Assembly (NCBI GenBank): GCA_030512295.1
Contig: JAULSR010000010.1
Span: 62,001-126,000, forward strand
From: Bombardia bombarda
Lineage: Eukaryota > Ascomycota > Sordariomycetes > Sordariales > Lasiosphaeriaceae
DNA: 64,000 nt
Direction of reading: 5' to 3'
A program made the position numbers and the translations under genes. Positions 10,894 to 23,509 of this stretch are shown piece after piece. A model generated the notes under the pieces. The model was not told the DNA's origin. It was given only the letters and a program-made list of their open reading frames with translations, and did not search any database. The stretch's first letter is position 1. Every line of letters begins with the position of its first letter.

Positions 10894-11295
10894 GGGGGGT
10901 CGCGGTCAGGCTGCCGGTCGCTCTTGCCTTACACCATCGCCCCTAGGGCCTGCCCCGTCCATCTTTGCGGCGCGTCCCGACGGCCCCAAAATCCTACCAC
11001 CTATCACAGCGACAGGGAAATGCACGACCGATGCTGCGCCAGGATCGACTTGCAGCAGCTGAGCTGCACCTTCCCCATGTTCCATGGGTGCCCCCAAAGC
11101 AGTCCGACATCCGCATCCGCACACGGCACGCCAGGCCCCAAGTTGACAGCACTCTGGTTATGCTATCTTCAAACCTCTCCTCCCTTCTCAGTACTTGAGT
11201 TCTTTAGAACTACAGCGCATACCTACAGCCAAGACTCTTCTCGATTTCTGTCACGACCACTCGATTGTCGAATCCACGCCAACCGCTTCTGAAAG
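10894..11295. other. Spacer upstream of the AAA-type gene
   Basis: No gene was seen. The region is likely to contain the promoter and leader of the AAA ATPase-like locus that starts at about 11296. Confidence 0.45.
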
Positions 11296-14200
11296 ATGGA
11301 CACTGCTGCTTCAACAGTTATCGACAACAACACAGTCTCTCCAAAAGAACGGAATCATGTCACGTCGACGGCTTCAAGTTCAGATGCCAACAGCAAGAAT
11401 CCGGACTTCGATATCGTTCCGACCGGCCACAGCCCTGATGACGAGATCAAACTCACGAGCACAGAATCCGATTCGCAAAGAGATCTCAGGTTGATCCAGG
11501 AAGCCCTTGGCACAAACTATTCGACTGCACTGGTTAGTTATTTGAGGACCCTTGAAGATCGCATTCATCAGCTCGAGACCAGCAGAGCACCAAGCACGGA
11601 AAGCCATGACGAAGATGCGCGGAATCGACAACACGACAAACCCGGGCAGAAAGCCACCTCTGCCCATACCACCACCCCCCCCCCCAAAGCAAGCCAGCTC
11701 CCCGAAAATATACCCAAACCCATGGAGCTTTCCGCCCAGTTCTTCAACTCGGCCGCCTACCTCGGGATTAGCGGCACGCTCGATTCCCTACACAATGAGG
11801 ACTAGAAACTAGGCACCGGCAAACAAGGACAAAATGGTGTCCCAGCAAAGGACCTTCAGGGTCAAGAGAAGAGCAGATCCTCAGCCACCAAACCCAGACG
11901 ATATCGACATTCTATCATTTGGAAGTCGTTTCTGAAGCGATCGCCTCTTTCGGCAAGGACTTGTGGGGTAGAGAGAATTTTGAGAATATACCACAACCGA
12001 TTTCTGACCGCGTGGTAAAGTTCGGCAAGCCTTTCCGGCCAGTGATTCAACACATCAACCGCTTTAGGGAGCAGTCTAGGAAGCTTGAGAGAAGATATGG
12101 GTAAGTGATAATAAGTCCATTCAACATCTATACTTGCACTAGAAAAAGCTCTATCTAGTGAGATTATAGGTACTGACATTTATGCCACCGGTAGACACCC
12201 ACAAAGCAGCAACGGCGAAGCCGTACCAACATCGCTCAACGATACCTCACCAGCCGAACGACCACCCCAATTCAACCGCCAAGACCACAACATCCTTCCC
12301 CCCCAAATCCCCCCACGCTTCTTCGCTACGCACAACAAACCCCCAAAGCCCTACGACCAACCCGCCGCCCTCCCCCACTTCCACGCCTTCCTCGCCTTCG
12401 TCGACAAGTACCTCGGCGCCCAAATCGCCCTCTACAACCGCCTAACCACCGGCCTCGAGACCCACGTCGCATACAAAAACCTCTGGATGCTCTTCGGCCC
12501 CGGCACGACCATCTACAGCCCCCTCCGCCCCGGCGGCGCCGAGGCCTACTGGAACATCATCATCATCATCAAGGCCCACATGCCCGTCCCGCACTACACG
12601 GGCCAAGCCTTCCGCGTGAACGGCACCCAAGGCGGCATGCCGCCGCAGATAAGCATGGCGCCATTGATTGCTCATCAGGAGCTAGACGACGGCACGTTTG
12701 TGGAGTATGACGATGCGGCTATAGCTGCCGACGCGCATCTGCCGCATGGGAAGAGGCGGTTAAATCATTTGCATTCGCGGGTCAGGAGTGTGAGGAATAA
12801 CTTTATGGACTTTTTGGTTCATTGTTTTTTTGTGGATTTCAACGGGGTTGAGTATGGGGTTATGCCGGAGGTGTTTGCGCTCAAGCCGTTTGAGCGGGAG
12901 AGGAAGATACGCAGTTTGCCGGTGTATCCGATGATATACATGCCGGCTGAGGGCAGGCATATCAAACCCTAGACTATAAGGTCTTTCTATCACTCTGACT
13001 CATAAAAGCTAATTAACCCTTGGCGTTACAGATCAACAGCCCAGTAATGATGGACATCAACTTAGCCTTTGAAGACGGCGGCGCCAACAAGAATGGCGAG
13101 GCTCCCGGCATTGAGGCGCCCAAGCTCGGCTACAGGGACTTTTTCCGAAACCCTTCTTACACTACGAAGAGCCTCATGATATTTATCAGACCGACATAGC
13201 CAAGACGGATACTCTAGATTCAAGTCTGACTCGAAGAATAACCTGGTGAAGGAGGTCCAGCTGATTCTTGGAAACTACGAGAGCGAGAAGAAGCCAAACC
13301 AAGCTGGCTTGGAAAGCTTCAAGCAGGATTTAGAGTCTGAAAACGTCATCCAGCTGCTGCCGGGGACAATGCCGGGGTTTGCGTTGCGGAATCGCAAATG
13401 GAGTATGTGCTGGCCCAAGTCCTGTTGTACACGAATGAGTGTGAAGTCGCTGACACGTGTATCCGCAGTGCTCTTGGATATTGAAAAGTTGAAAGAGATC
13501 AAGCGGGCCAATGAATGGGAGAATCTGGTCTTACCGCCGGGACATCAACAAATGATTCAGGCCATGGTCGAGACTCATGCTAGGGAGCTCGGCTCTACAA
13601 AGCATGAAGTCAAGATAGGGATGGATGTGGTGCATGGGAAGGGTGAGTCTCTATCTTTGCATACGGCTTTACAGGGACATAACTGAACGATGATCAAGGG
13701 CTAGGATGCATTATCCTACTACACGGCGTTCCAGGGGTTGGCAAGACTTCAACAGCTGGTGACTCTCCATCTTCTAATCCCTGCCCACCGCCGAGAAAGG
13801 TGCTGATGAGATATAGAATGTGTTGCTGCCCACACGAACAAGCCACTCTATCCCATTACCTGTGGTAGGCTGCCTCCTCTGTAATCTTATACAACCCTGA
13901 TCAACTGATCTTTGACGCCATACAACAGGCGACATCGGCTACCGCCCCGAAGACCTCGAGAAGAACATGGAAAAACACTTCGGGCTCGCCCATCGCTGGG
14001 GTTGTGTCCTTCTCCTCGACGAAGCAGACGTTTTCCTTGTTAAACGCGACGTATGTATTACGTTTTATCCCGCAAGGACGGCTCGCAGCTAACACTCCGC
14101 AGCAAAAAGACATCAAGCGCAACGGCCTCGTCTCCGTCTTCCTCCGCATCCTCGAATACTACTCGGGCATTCTCTTCCTCACCACCAACCGCGTCGGCAC

Positions 14201-14690
14201 CATCGACGACGCCTTCCGCTCCCGCCTCCACCTCACCCTCTACTACCCTAAGCTCACTAGCAAGCAAACTAAACAAATCTTCAAGCGCAACTTCCGCCGC
14301 ATCGCCGACATCAACGCCGACAGACATGAAAAGCAGCTCCCCCTGTTTGCTTACAAAGACGTGGAGCCGCGGGTCATGCAGTGGGCCAGCCAGACGCGCA
14401 AGCTGCTCATGTGGAATGGGCGGCAGATACGAAATGTGTTCCAGACGGCGTTGGCTCTGGCAGAGTTTCAGGCTGCTGCTGCCGGTTCCCGCGCGGGGAT
14501 GGCGGTTGAGGTCAAGAGGAGACACTTCAAGATCGTGGCGGATGCGAGCGTGCAGTTTAATGAGTATCTGATGGCGACCCATGGGGCGGACGAGGACAAG
14601 GTGGCGGGGAGGGAGTATGTGAGTGCGATGGAGCTGGCTGCGCCTAAGGTGGAGAGGGGGCGGGAGGAAGTTGAAGAGATATCAGAGTGA
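11296..14690 (+). pseudogene. DUF7025-type AAA+ ATPase gene with several frame breaks
   Basis: The N-terminal reading frame (11296-11805) is low in complexity and ends in a stop. A helical part follows (about 11915-12101), spliced to the DUF7025-like region with KNLWMLFGPGTTIYSP (about 12477-12525) and SLPVYPMIYMP. The AAA core is intact: Walker A GVPGVGKTST (about 13727-13756), Walker B CVLLLDEADVF, then TTNRVGTIDDAFRSR. Splice sites around the core are sound, for example introns with donors GTGAGT, GTAGGC and GTATGT (14051-14102). Frame breaks without splice sites occur at about 11805-11915, 13140-13150 (a T run) and 13185-13205, and about 30 expected residues are missing near 12970-13030. 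I infer a decaying gene; homopolymer assembly errors could explain some breaks. The family is common in fungi and its substrates are unknown. Confidence 0.65.
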
Positions 14691-15425
14691 TGTGAAGGGG
14701 AGAAAGGGGGTGGGTAAGGAGACTGGTAATTCGAGGAATAGTTTGGAAGTCGAAGAAAGGGGTGAAGGTGGTGGAGAAGAAGAGCAAGGGTACGAAAGGC
14801 AGGAAGGAGAGGAAGATGGAAGAAGGAGGAGAGTGATGATTCTGAGTGAGAAGAATCGCACTTTATGTGTTGGATAAGCGGTTTGAATGGTTCTGTGTTA
14901 CAGAAACTGCGTACGACGGAAGCAAATAATGTCATCGATATGTGTGGGAAGATACAGAATTTAGACCTACATGCAGGCTCACTAACAGTGCACTTGTCGA
15001 ACGGTATGCGCGCCGCATTCGTTGAATTAAGCTTACGGGAGCTCCGTATAGAAGCTATGAACGGGGAAAACAAAGTATCAGATGTATCTTTAATTATTAT
15101 ATGGAGGAGAGAGAGGTGCCCTCAGTAACTAAAGAGAGCAGGCAATTTCACGAGTTGAGATATCTTCGACGCCAGCATCAAGCTCACCAACTGCTACAAC
15201 TGGACCAAGTGACACGGCCAGCTCAGACACGTCACAAATCATAAGGGATTTCACTAAGGCAAAGATAGCTGGAGCAAAAAGACTTCAGGGCGTAAAGGCC
15301 CGCGCCGCAGCGCACAGGTACAACCGCATTTATGCGGCATCCTCTTCCTCCTCCGCATACGGCTCCGGCTCATAAATGTCATCCTCCTCAACTTCTTCCT
15401 CCTCGGCTTCCTCTAAGGGAGAGAG
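14691..15425. other. 3' region; possible acidic tail exon on the minus strand
   Basis: The first part is purine-rich trailer sequence of the AAA-type locus. At about 15415-15328 on the minus strand there is an open stretch rich in Glu and Asp (EEAEEEEVEEDDIYEPEP) ending in a stop. It may be a C-terminal exon of the adjacent small basic protein, but I found no phase-compatible splice donor, so I do not join it. Confidence 0.4.
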
Positions 15426-16012
15426 CTAGTGGGTGGCATTGAGGATTGACCCCACTAACTCGAGAACCGCCTCCCGCTTGGCTATGATGGCCAAACGAGA
15501 ATCCGGTGCTCCCGCAGGCGCTCCCGCGCCCGCGGCCTCCTCGAGTGGGTAAACCCAATCCAGTAGGTCTACCACCGCCTCGAGAGCCTCCTCCCGCTTA
15601 TCTTGGCAGGTCAAACGAGCGGTAGGCGCTCCCGTGCCCGCGGCCTCCCCAACAGTTTCAGTCTTGCCGCGCATAGCAGCAGGCGAGGGCTTCGGCTTCT
15701 AGAAATGCGTTAGCAGAGGTCATCAATGAAATGCCAGGAACAGCACACGTACTTCCTCCTCTCGGGCTGGCGCAGCCGGCGGCGACGCGGACGTGGAGGG
15801 GGCGCGGCGAGCAGCCTTACCACCGGCCTTCGGGGTGGCGGCGGGGGCGGTCTTTGTGACCTTATTTCCTTGGTTGCATCTGAGCACGCATCTGTTAGTA
15901 ACAGTGAAGCAGTCAAAATAAATGAGAAATAAAAATGAGAGAACACGCACTTCTCTTTGTCCTTTGAGGGCGTGGCCTTGTCAGCAGAAGTGATCGACCG
16001 GGGTTTGGCCAT
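15426..16012 (-). CDS. Small Ala/Lys-rich protein with an internal duplication, three exons
   Basis: I do not recognise the protein. It starts at 16012 (MAKPRSITSADKATPSKDKE). A first intron has donor GTGCGT, with the acceptor inside 15880-15895. Exon 2 is basic and alanine-rich (GGKAARRAP), and a second intron begins GTACGT. The last exon (about 15701-15426) reads from KPKPSPAAMRGKTE to the stop. That exon contains two copies of a segment of about 40 residues: EAAGTGAPTARL with KREEALEAVVDLL, then EAAGAGAPAG with KREAVLELVGSIL. The basic N-terminus could bind nucleic acid or be disordered. The exon junctions are inferred from sequence only. Confidence 0.5.
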
Positions 16013-17909
16013 CGTGACGTGAGGATTCTTCGAGGTGGTGGTTGAGGCCCTGTAGACCTAATGGGGGTGCGGGCTGTTGTAGGTAAGGTAGGCTTGGAGT
16101 AAAGACCGGACCTGGTCTGTGAATGAAGTTGCTACGAAGAGGAAAAGAAAAAGGGAAGCAAGTTCAGGACATGGGCTCTTCTAAATAGCAAACAACAGAC
16201 AGGCAGTCCATGGCCCACATTTTCCTACGCGCTGACGTCCTCCCAGAACCTCGACAATTTCCTCCCATCTTTCGGTGGCTGAGGTGCAGGCAGACAATCA
16301 GTAGAGCTACCTACTAATTACCTAGGTACAACGTTGAGAAAATAGGTCTGTGGACATGCCTAGTTTTCGTCCCTCAAGCTATCATAGGCTGGTCAATTCT
16401 GATATCAATACAGATCACTTGATTTCGACCCCAATTCTTCTAAACTTGGATTATAGTAAGCGACATTAGCTATGATAGAATACTCGGTTGAGATCATACT
16501 GAAGCACAGCTATAAAGGGTATGAAACCCAACCTAACGCCGAGCAGAATATTAAGCAAGCGAAGTAGGGAAAACTTGGTAGCGGTCAAACTGCTCCGGGA
16601 CCGAAATGTGCCAGTATCCATAGACGCTTGATTATGGTTGTATCTGATGTGATAAGATGTAAACCTGGACCCACCTGGCCCTATGGTTACACAGGGTGGG
16701 CCACTCCCCCACAAGAGTGCCATACCATATAAGACGAGAGGAGTTATGGGGGCGGGGCACCCTCCTGGTCTCCCGAGCTTCTGCCAGCTCGTCAGACGAA
16801 TCTCGCGTGGCAGCTTCAAATCCCGGTGGGCTAATTAGTACTTGTCGAACGCTCACTACCTAACTTATCAAACTGAGATTGGATATTACGCTGGTTTTGA
16901 GATATGCGCTGCTTTCTTTGGGATTATTTGGCTATGACAGCTCATAGTGCCCTTCACGAACACTAAATTTCCATATGGAAGTATCTGTGCTAGCACTGGA
17001 TGCTTCGGCCCCGGTATTCAGGGTCACAGGTGGTTTCATCTGTCAAGTCATCCCAAGAGCAGATCCGCAGACAAGCAACAATAGGCAGCCCAAACAAACG
17101 GAAAAGAAATCTGCGAACCCAATGACGAATTTCCTCCCCACACCCTAGGTACCTAATCTAACCGTATCGAACTTGGCTCCCTCACAGGGCTTCACTGCGG
17201 TCCTGAATTGGTCATCTACAAATACTACCAGGACAATCATTAATACATCAATAGAACCAGAAACGTGTCAGGTAAGGTACAGAGCACAATACTAAGCAAA
17301 TGAATAAGGCGTAATTCGGTAGCTATAGCTAAGCCCCAGCCGTAGCCGTCCAACTTCCTCGGGCGTGAAAAGTGAGAGTACCTACCCAACAAATAATAGA
17401 TTATCATTGCATCTGATGAAACGAAAGGCATATGACGCGCCGTGCCGGAAATAGTCCACCTATTGTGCGTGGGCCTCCTTTTCTGTCTCGCCTGTGTCAC
17501 GGTAGGGAGCTTCCATTCTTCTCCAGCTAACAGTACGAGAAGTTTGGACGGTTGACGTATGTGATAAGTCCCCTGGCCAGGTAGGTAAGGTAGTTTAAGA
17601 GGACACCCAGGTATAAATCGGCCAAAGTTTCCCACCTCGCCCCGCTGCATTCCCCCTCTTCTTTGTCTTTTTCCTTTCCGTGGAGTTGAATCAACCGATT
17701 TACAAGCACGCAGACATCTATCGCATCCACAACTTCCAACTCGACTACTACCTTCAAGCGATATCCTCAGTTTTTTTATCAAATATCTACCTCCCCAAGT
17801 CAACTCGATATCCATTGCCCTCCCCGTATAACTATTCATCGGCTGTTTGCGCCCACCCCCCTTTCTCCCAACCCTTCAACCCGACGAGCACACCCCGCCT
17901 TGAATAATA
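16013..17909. other. Gene-free stretch with a dispersed repeat fragment
   Basis: No gene was seen. At about 16670-16830 there is a segment with GGTTACACAGGGTGGGCC and CAAATCCCGGTGGGC. Related sequence, partly inverted, occurs near 30120-30215 (CCCACCCTTTGTAACACAGG). Around 17395-17520 begins the upstream half of the duplicated unit described for the tandem family. No transposon ends were identified. Confidence 0.45.
17395..17520 (+). repeat. Upstream half of duplicated unit, copy 1
   Basis: The segment contains GACGAAAGGC-like, CCACCTATTGTGCGTG and TCTGTCTCGCCTGTGTCACG tracts. Similar segments lie upstream of the second and third family members (about 19240-19385 and 21950-22140). Together they show that whole gene-plus-promoter units were duplicated. 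Confidence 0.65.
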
Positions 17910-18796
17910 ATGGAGCAAAATGTAGAATTCATGTAAGGATACGCCATTTTCACATCCCATTTAGCAACACCCTAATTTCTCCATCTAACAACCGACAGCC
18001 AGTACTTGCACCGGATTGAACTCGCGAACCAGTGGAGAAACGCAGTCGACCTTTGTCGACGCCAGCTGGAGGGTCCAGACCTCCGGCTGGTTGAGGCAAG
18101 CGACAGTTGGGAGCAAGTTCAAAACCACCTCGACCAGGCGATCCACGAGAATATCTCCTCGTCGGACTTCGAAGTCCTCGCGGAGGGACTGACACCCCTC
18201 CTTAACTATGCCGACTCTCTTGCGTGGCTGGGCTTCGGGATCGACACCTCCATCATTTGGGGGTTCTTCGCCTTGATCGTCAATGTTCGTTAAGTCCACA
18301 TACCTTACATCCGCTATGCAGCTTAGTAGCTTCCCTTGATGGTATTGTAGCTGACCTGATGATCTCTGCCAGCTTATGCGCGACAATGCTCGCGAGGTTC
18401 TGCAGGAGGAGGACGCCATAATCTCGCACCTCCTCCCAGCGCTGATCTATATCTGCGAGAACATAGATCAGATCGACAAGAATTTCTGCCATGGATCGTC
18501 TGAGATGGACGAGCTCGAGAGCGCTTATGTGGGCTCGGGCATCGCGGTAGTGGAGTTCTTGGCTAGTGTTGTCGACTTTATTCGAGATGACGCGGCTTTG
18601 TCCACCGCCGATTCCAGTAAGCCGTGCAGCGCGTTTGCCGTACTGTCTATGGATGTCCATTCACTCACCATTGCGTACAGCAGGTCGCCCTCATGAGACG
18701 GACTGGGAGGAGCTGGAAGAGCGCTGCTCTTCAGCCGTGGCAAGGCTGGGTGCCTTGCTCTCGCAGGCAAGACATCTGGCAACTCTGCAGGCATAG
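17910..18796 (+). CDS. Small helical protein resembling a STAND N-terminal region, copy 1 (222 aa)
   Basis: There are four exons: 17910-17932, 17999-18284, 18373-18616 and 18681-18796. All phases agree and give 222 residues. Exon 2 holds QWRNAVDLCRRQLEG and the segment TSIIWGFFALIVN. Exon 3 holds YVGSGIAVVEFLASVVDF. The pattern (helix, hydrophobic W-G segment, second helical hairpin) resembles the N-terminal helical domain of many fungal STAND proteins (DUF7708-type). Here it stands alone, without NACHT or repeats. That link is by eye and moderate. The last exon ends LATLQA. The intron 2 donor GTTCGT is weak but aligned with its paralogues. Two relatives follow downstream in the same orientation. 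Confidence 0.7.
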
Positions 18797-19742
18797 TTTC
18801 GAACTTTCAGTTTACGATACCACCTGTTCTGCAATGGGGGAGGGGATCTTTCTATTAAAAAAGTTGATTGATAGGAGGGGGCGGATCGGTTTATGGAGTT
18901 TAACAGCGTCATGCTGCATCACGACGGGGATAACAATTACGGGCAGCATCACGGGATGCATCAGCATCATCATGGAAACGGGTGCGATTCGTAGGGGAGC
19001 GATTCGGGCGTTTTTCATGTTGGTGGGTGGGGGATATGAATGGTATACCCAAGGGACCGGTTTCTTTTTCTTTGAATTCATGACTTTTGTAGGCTCTTGA
19101 TGTGCCTCCCTTATACTGGAGCTTCTGCGGCGGAGTACTTTTTCGTCTGCGGCTGTCAAAAGGCACTTGTTGACAAGTGAAGAAATATGCATACCATTAC
19201 TGGCCGAAGCGGCCTGAACGCCATTTAAAAGCATCTAGGCATCCACGAACAAGACATTATCATTATACCTAATAAGACGAAAGGCAAACGGCGGGGGGCG
19301 TATGGGAATTGCCCACCTCTTGTATGTGGATCTCCTTGCCTGTCTCGCCTGTGTCACGCTTGGTAGCTTGTATTCTTCTTGCCCGGGCAACGATCGGGCG
19401 CGAGCAGTCGTCCAAAAGGACTCCTCAAGGCAGGGCAGAAAGGTGCCTGAGGAATGTACCTGTACTTGCTAGCCAAGCTTTTTCTCGTCCTTATCACGCC
19501 CCCTTACTGCTCTTCTTCTCTTATTCCTTCTGCAGCGACAATTTCACATACAAGATCCACATAGCGATTTTCTACCCTATACTTACAATAGCAGCGTTCA
19601 ACGTGCCTCTTATTAACTTACCTATCTAAGCACAACATCCGAGATATCAACAAACCTACCTACCCACCCGACGTCGTGCTACCTCAACCAACGAGATCCC
19701 CCAGTGCCACCAGCAAGCAACTTGACGTCCAACTAAGCAATC
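18797..19742. other. Spacer with duplicated upstream unit, copy 2
   Basis: This is the trailer of copy 1 and the promoter region of copy 2. The part at 19140-19385 (TGCGGCTGTCAAAAGGCA, CATCCACGAACAA, CCCACCTCTTGTATGTGGAT, TCGCCTGTGTCACG) recurs at about 21770-22140. No other gene was seen. Confidence 0.6.
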
Positions 19743-20599
19743 ATGGAACACGTCGTTATGTAAGAATACGCCCTTCCCACATCCCGTTTAGAGATAACTT
19801 TCTCATCTAATAATAACAGTCCGCACTTGCAGGTCCTCATCAACAGTTGGAGCACTGCCGTGGACATTTCCCGAAGCCAGCTGGAGGGCTTCGACCACCA
19901 GCTGGTCGAGGAGTGCCGCACCTTCATGGACCTCGAGAACAAAATCGCCGAAGCCATAAACAGCAACATGGCCATCTTGTCAGCGGAGTTCCGATACCTG
20001 GAATCAAAGCTAACGGCCCTCGACAACTTTTGCGACTTCCTGACGACGCACCTCAGCCATGAATTTGATACCTCCCTCGTATGGGGTCTGTGCAGACTCC
20101 TTATTCAGGTCCGTTATATACCTACACATACTTTACATCCCCTACCTACCTAGTAGGTAGCTACCCTTATGGCAAACTAACGTGGTGATGCCTGCCAGCT
20201 TCTCCGCGAAAACGAGGCCATCATCCCCCGCCTCGTACCGCGGACAGTCTTAGAAATTCTCGATGACATGAACTTGATCCACGTATACCTCTCACTTGCA
20301 ACTTCGGCGACTATCCAGGGCCTGGAAACCGTGTACGTCGATTCGGGCATTGCGGTGATAGGATTTCTCTCCTATGTTATCACGTTTGTTCGCAACAACG
20401 TGCCTCGGGCTACCGCCACTCTCAGTAAGCCGTGCAACTTGTTTTCCGTACTATCTATACACGTCACTAACCATTCCGCTCAGCAGATCAGCCGCATGAC
20501 ATCGTTTGGAAGGATCTTACGGAGCGTTGCACCTCAACGGCGACGGAATTGTATGCCTTGTTCTCGCGGGCAAGGTCCCTAGCAATCCTAGACGTTTAG
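19743..20599 (+). CDS. Small helical protein resembling a STAND N-terminal region, copy 2 (215 aa)
   Basis: There are four exons: 19743-19759, 19820-20108, 20199-20424 and 20484-20599. All are in phase and give 215 residues. The exon-intron plan is the same as copy 1, including a 116-bp last exon. Aligned motifs are SWSTAVDISRSQLEG, TSLVWGLCRLLIQ and VYVDSGIAVIGFLSYVITF, ending RARSLAILDV. The short first exon (MEHVV) matches MEQNVEF of copy 1. Protein similarity is clear but moderate, so the duplication is not recent or the sequence is evolving quickly. The function is unknown. A (TTG)n array begins about 10 bp after the stop. Confidence 0.72.
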
Positions 20600-20608
20600 T
20601 TCCAACCC

Positions 20609-20721
<113 letters not shown>

Positions 20722-21489
20722 ACTATTAACGTCTGGGGCCTACGACGAGGACGACAATAGGCCAGATACCTGACGTATATAAAAACGCGCTGAGCTGGGT
20801 GTTTATATATAATTCTGTCCTCCGCTACTTCGGACGCTCCAAAACTTGTCCTCCTTATTCAGTGACTCACGTTTCGTTTAGCTCCGGCGCAAAAACCGGC
20901 GGGTTAAATAGACTCCTGAACCGACTTTATTTATCGTAATACAGCCTAACCTCCACCATTGAGGGTTTACCTCGAGACCCATACTCCGAATACCCAGTTT
21001 CCCGTACCTTCCTCCTCTCCGCCCTTGTTGTTTCCCGCCGTGGCATCGGAGCGCTTTCGAAGACGTAGAGAGGGAGGTATTGATCGAAAAACTACCCAAA
21101 ATGGGCTAAAAAACGATCGAGGTATGTGTTGGCCGTCGACCACTGGTGGTGAAATCCAATGGTGACCCAGTCCTAGGCTCTACAAGACCGGGCCGTCTGG
21201 CCGGTAGATGCGTAGTTCCAACCCTGATATGACACTGGGGACCTTACCCTTCCGCCTCTGGCGGCCCTATGGGGGGCGGTCTTGCTGGCGTTCCAATAAG
21301 AATTGTATAAGACCCGTTTGTTTTCTGAGCTTCATCGGGGGGAGGGGGGTGTTGGCAGCCAGGGCGGAGCCGCCGTTAAAGACGAGCCAGCCGACCCAGA
21401 AGAAGACGGCGCCGAGGACGAACGTGGGTGACGTTGTGATACTTACCTACCTACCTACCTCATATACACTATCTAAGTACCTAGATAGG
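20722..21489. other. Spacer in the tandem family
   Basis: No gene was seen. Short ACCTACCT and GGTAGGTA runs occur near its right end. Confidence 0.5.
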
Positions 21490-21600
21490 TAGTTTCACTT
21501 GATGGTAAACTAACGTGGTAGTGCCTGCCAGCTTATGGGCGAGATGAACGAGTACGACCTTGACGAATACCTGCCCATCATTAACCTTTATAGGTAATGT
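21490..21600 (+). pseudogene. Remnant of a fourth family copy
   Basis: The sequence starts with the end of intron 2 as seen in the other copies (CACTTGATGGTAAACTAACG, then GTGCCTGCCAG). It runs into the first codons of exon 3 (CTTATGGGCGAGATGAACGA) and loses similarity after about 60 bp. It is a fragment only. Confidence 0.65.
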
Positions 21601-22508
21601 CATGGAGCTTCTCAACTGGTCTTCACCCTGGTGGTTTCTAGCGCGGAAATTGGCGGGACAGAAATTGTATTTATTATTGTATTATAGTGAACGGAACTAT
21701 TCTCTTTTCTTTTTTCATTAATACCTTCCGGGACTCACCAGGTGCTGGAGCTTTTGAGTGACGCTTCTTCACCTGCGGCTATCAAAAAGGCAGTGACGTA
21801 CTCGACATTGCATCCGCGGCGACACCCCTCTTGATTTGCTTCTTCCGGGTACTCTCTGGGAGCTTTCGGGGTGGGGCGTCTTCACCTGCGGCGGTCAAAA
21901 GGCAGTGACGTAGTGGCTGAAGGGGCCTGGACGCCACTTCAAAGCGCGCTGGTATCCACGAACAATAGCTTATTATTGTAGTTGAGAATCTGAAACGAGA
22001 AGCATACGGCGGGGGCTTGTGGGAACTGCCCGCCTCTTGTATGTGGATCGATCTCTATGTCTGTGCATAAATTGGAGAATATGAAGAAGGCTTTTGGACG
22101 GTTGACAGTCTCCTCCCCTGTGTTACGGTATCTTGTACCTAAGCAGGTAATTTTACCAGGCAGGTTATTATATTCTAGCGTAGCTATTAGTGCCCACAAT
22201 CTAGACTATACGGGGACTGCACCTAATAAGTCCACTCGTTAGGTAGTCAAACAAGGCATCCAGGCACAAATTAGCCAACGTTTCCCACCACCTGCCCCCA
22301 TTCTATGCCCCCCCCCTCTTCTTTTTTTCTATTTTTCTTTTACCGTAGAATTCGACCAACCGACGCCGCAATAAGCTAATAGCGTATCTGCACCCGACGA
22401 CGATTGCTTTTTAATAAGGTTATAATTTTAACGTGAATTTCCTTCCCGCTTGTCAACTCGACGTTAACCAGACTTCGCCCCCTTTCAAATCGGCGTACAT
22501 TCTAAACA
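21601..22508. other. Spacer with duplicated upstream unit, copy 3
   Basis: The tract CACCTGCGGC...GTCAAAAGGCAGTGACGT occurs twice (about 21768 and 21880). Sequence at 21950-22140 matches the upstream units of copies 1 and 2. It is promoter-side sequence of the broken copy 3. Confidence 0.6.
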
Positions 22509-23040
22509 ATGGAACCCGAAGCAAGGTAAGTAATACGTCCTCAACACATCATATTTCAAGATTATTTTCTCATGTATCAACCGACAGCGAGCGCTTGCTT
22601 TACAACAGATGGAGCTCCGCGCTCGCCATCTGCCTTAGCCAGCTGGAGGGCCGAGACCTTCAGCTGGTTGAGGACTGCAATACCTGGACTCTCATTCAGG
22701 ATCATGTCTCCCAAGACCCCAACATGATGCTTGCGTCGGGGCTGCTGTCCCTCAAAGACTATGCCAACCGCATCACTAATATTAGCCACAAATTGGAGAT
22801 CTCCCCGATCTGGGGTTTTTGTGTGTGGAATACTCATCAAGGTCTGTTACATTTTGCATAATTTATATCCCCTACATACCTCGGTAAGTAGCTTCTCTTG
22901 ATGGTAAACTAACGCGGTAATGTCTACCAGCTCCTCCAAGAACACCGAGCCGCCATCGGTCATGTCGTTCCGACATTTCTCTATATTTGCAACATTATCG
23001 ACGATATGAACCCAAGCTGGAAGCTCACGTCGTATCGACG
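22509..23040 (+). pseudogene. Tandem family copy 3, frameshifted and truncated
   Basis: Exon 1 (22509-22525) and exon 2 (from 22588) match the other copies (NRWSSALAICLSQLEG, SPIWGFCVWNTHQ). At the aligned intron 2 donor (GTCTGT near 22842) the phase is off by one, so the next exon (LLQEHRAAIGHVVP, from about 22932) cannot be joined in frame. Similarity then stops at about 23036, and the second hairpin and last exon are missing. It is most likely a broken gene. Confidence 0.7.
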
Positions 23041-23509
23041 CCCTCTGCCGCGCCGGGGGCTGATGTGTTTTAAACCCCCACCCACCCACCAACCCATCTG
23101 TCCTTTGGTCTAATCAGCTTTACGCAACGTAGCATTATGAGCAGCTGGAAGCCCCCAAAGCAATTTATAGCGAAACAAAAGGAGAAGTAGGATTTTGCGG
23201 TTACACAAGACATTTGGTACAACCCTACAAGGCGGCTGGGACGCATGTTATCATCTAGCTCAGACACAGTCTTCACCAGATTTGCCACGCGCGGCCGACA
23301 AGGCTCTCTCTCAAATACTTACCTCCCCCATCTGATGATGTTCATTCCTCTTGGCAGGTTGGAGGGTTTCTTTGCCAAGTCAGATGTATGTGTGCATGCA
23401 AGGTTAATCGCTTGATTGGCGGGCGGCTATTCAGAGTTGGAATTGCAAATCTGCCAAGTCTTTGAGACCTGCCAAACCTGTGAGACCTTTATGGTTGCTG
23501 ACATACATC
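23041..23509. other. Spacer, possible unrelated short frame
   Basis: A 72-codon minus-strand frame (23288-23070) starts plausibly but has no recognisable domain and runs into the broken family copy. No gene is called. Confidence 0.4.
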
